DNA of 64,000 bases from Marinifilum breve (GTDB lineage Bacteria > Bacteroidota > Bacteroidia > Bacteroidales > Marinifilaceae), in assembly GCF_003202155.1 (NCBI RefSeq), contig NZ_QFLI01000005.1, positions 62,001 to 126,000 of the forward strand. The letters run 5' to 3'. The number at the start of each line of letters is the position of its first letter. Positions within the stretch are counted from its first letter, which is position 1. This document shows, piece after piece, positions 62,957 to 64,000 of the stretch. Under the pieces are notes generated by a model that worked only from the letters and a program-made list of their open reading frames with translations, was not told the origin of the DNA and searched no databases. Made by a program: the position numbers and the translations under genes.

Positions 62957-64000
62957 TTAGTAATGACAACGAGCACACTCCCTTCCTCCAACATCCGTTA
63001 CTCTAACACTATCTATTGCACCCGAAGTAAGTTTCTCGTGTAGCTTTTTAAATGATTCAGAATAGTATCCGTTTTCGCGAAAATCAACTGCTGTTTTATC
63101 ATGACAATCCAAACACCAGCCCATCGAAAGATCTTCGACCTGTTTTACCACATGCATTTCTTCAACCAAACCATGACATTCCTGACAATCTCTCTTACCT
63201 ACATTGGCATGTTGTGCATGACTAAAGAAAACATGATCCGGCAACTGATGAATTCGAACCCATTCTACAGGTGTATTGTTTTCAATCGCTGCATGAATCT
63301 TATTGATTTCGAACTTTCCTGAATTGGTTCCCTCACGCACAATCACATGGCAGTTCAGACATAAATTCACATGAGGAATTCCTGCCGACTTGCTATCGTC
63401 TACGGTAGTGTGGCAATAACGACAGTCAATTTTATTGTCGGTTGCATGTATTTTGTGCGAGAACTTAATTGGCTGAATGGGAGCATAATTCTGCTTGCGA
63501 CCCAAAGCCATTGCTCCTTCGGCTAACATCTGAATCTGATATCCAAATGCAAATACAAAAATCAGGATAGGAATAATTTTATACTTGATTTTCTTCGTAA
63601 AGAAAAGATCCACCAAAGCCAATGTGATTAATGCTCCTAAAAAGAAAAATACAATAAGATTGTTAACCTTTGGTTTTGTTTCGTAGAGCACAGCGCTATT
63701 TAAATCCATCAAGTAAGATTTAATATAGCCTAACTCTTCATCTGAAAAAGAATAGTTTTGATGAGATTCCTCCATTTTTTTGCCCAATGGAGACATTAAA
63801 ACCGAACGGAATTCGGCAATGGATTTATTGGCAAATGTTCCGGCAATGTCTTTGGCAGAAGGATTCCAGTTTAATGTGTCGATATAATCGATATTGTGAC
63901 AGGAAACACAGGATTGCCACTCCACGGGAGTTCTGGTTAATCCTTTAAACAATCTTTCGCCTCTCTTTTCACCATTTAAAAAGTAATCAAAATGACCAGA
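62957..64000 (-). CDS. actA: Alternative Complex III subunit ActA, multihaem cytochrome c (5'-truncated by window edge)
   Basis: Open to the window edge; at least 347 residues. The visible N-terminal part ends a haem c domain with CVSCH. Two hydrophobic segments (LIVFFFLGALITLALVDLFF; IIPILIFVFAFGYQIQML) follow. Then come five haem sites, CRYCH, CLNCH, CQECH, CLDCH and a C-terminal CARCH, with many His ligands (KFSHKIHATDN, FFSHAQHANV). The pentahaem part is standard ActA, the electron exit of ACIII. The start codon and operon promoter lie outside the window. Confidence 0.92.
   Translation of the reverse strand, partial: SGHFDYFLNGEKRGERLFKGLTRTPVEWQSCVSCHNIDYIDTLNWNPSAKDIAGTFANKSIAEFRSVLMSPLGKKMEESHQNYSFSDEELGYIKSYLMDLNSAVLYETKPKVNNLIVFFFLGALITLALVDLFFTKKIKYKIIPILIFVFAFGYQIQMLAEGAMALGRKQNYAPIQPIKFSHKIHATDNKIDCRYCHTTVDDSKSAGIPHVNLCLNCHVIVREGTNSGKFEINKIHAAIENNTPVEWVRIHQLPDHVFFSHAQHANVGKRDCQECHGLVEEMHVVKQVEDLSMGWCLDCHDKTAVDFRENGYYSESFKKLHEKLTSGAIDSVRVTDVGGRECARCHY

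Overview
The window is a 64-kb stretch of a Bacteroidota chromosome. It is moderately AT-rich, with few canonical Shine-Dalgarno sequences and several promoters of the TTTG-N19-TAnnTTTG type. It carries a type IX secretion sorting domain, a DUF4290 protein, a TonB receptor and an Alternative Complex III. An aerobic caa3-type oxidase together with the [FeFe]-hydrogenase maturase HydF suggests a facultative anaerobe, perhaps a marine member of the Marinilabiliales/Marinifilaceae. That lineage is an inference from gene content only.

Layout. 1-9.4 kb (minus strand): the str/S10 ribosomal block rpsL-rpsG-fusA-rpsJ-rplC-D-W-B-rpsS-rplV-rpsC-rplP-rpmC-rpsQ-rplN-X-E (rplE cut by the window edge), driven by two tandem promoters. 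9.8-16.9 kb: a divergent EF-G paralogue that lacks the catalytic histidine, a T9SS-sorted surface protein, a UvrD/PcrA helicase and a DUF4290 protein. 17-24 kb: MurA with Asp in place of the fosfomycin-target Cys, a TlpA-like protein, grpE-dnaJ and an ABC-2 exporter pair. 24.2-29.1 kb: a tight cluster of Ppx/GppA phosphatase, sigma-54 response regulator without a DNA-binding domain, aspartase and HydF, followed by an unusual array of 21-bp repeats. 29.5-40.6 kb: saccharopine/lysine dehydrogenase-like protein, two aberrant TlpA-like proteins, a cation-chloride-cotransporter-like permease coupled to a cytosolic BtuF-like protein, CoaD, a serine hydrolase, a Nudix protein, PyrE and an SRPBCC protein. 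40.7-43.5 kb: a His-rich secreted peptide and a TonB receptor with a His/Glu-rich loop, probably for metal uptake. 43.6-49.8 kb: birA, rsfS-ftsH-cdsA, a degenerate SDR, a SEC-C protein and a lipoprotein cytochrome c. 50-55.6 kb (plus): sco, ctaD, ctaE, a subunit IV gene, coxB with a fused cytochrome c domain, ctaB and an HMA lipoprotein. 56.2-64 kb (minus): actA-B-C-D-F-E, converging on the oxidase genes.

How the genes work together. The last 14 kb encodes a complete quinol-to-oxygen branch: ACIII oxidises menaquinol and passes electrons through haem c domains to the caa3 oxidase, whose copper and haem are supplied by Sco and CtaB. The 633-bp gap between the two convergent operons holds an oxidase-side terminator, a cluster of nested TACCG(A/T)CGGTA palindromes, a 268-bp fold-back element and an ACIII-side terminator.

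The observations most worth following are the 21-bp heptad-coding repeat array after hydF, the fold-back and palindrome cluster between caa3 and ACIII, the His-less EF-G paralogue with a hairpin in its leader, the HydF/aspartase/regulator cluster, and several proteins that keep a fold but have lost its catalytic residues. No tRNA, rRNA, CRISPR array, insertion sequence or prophage gene was seen.
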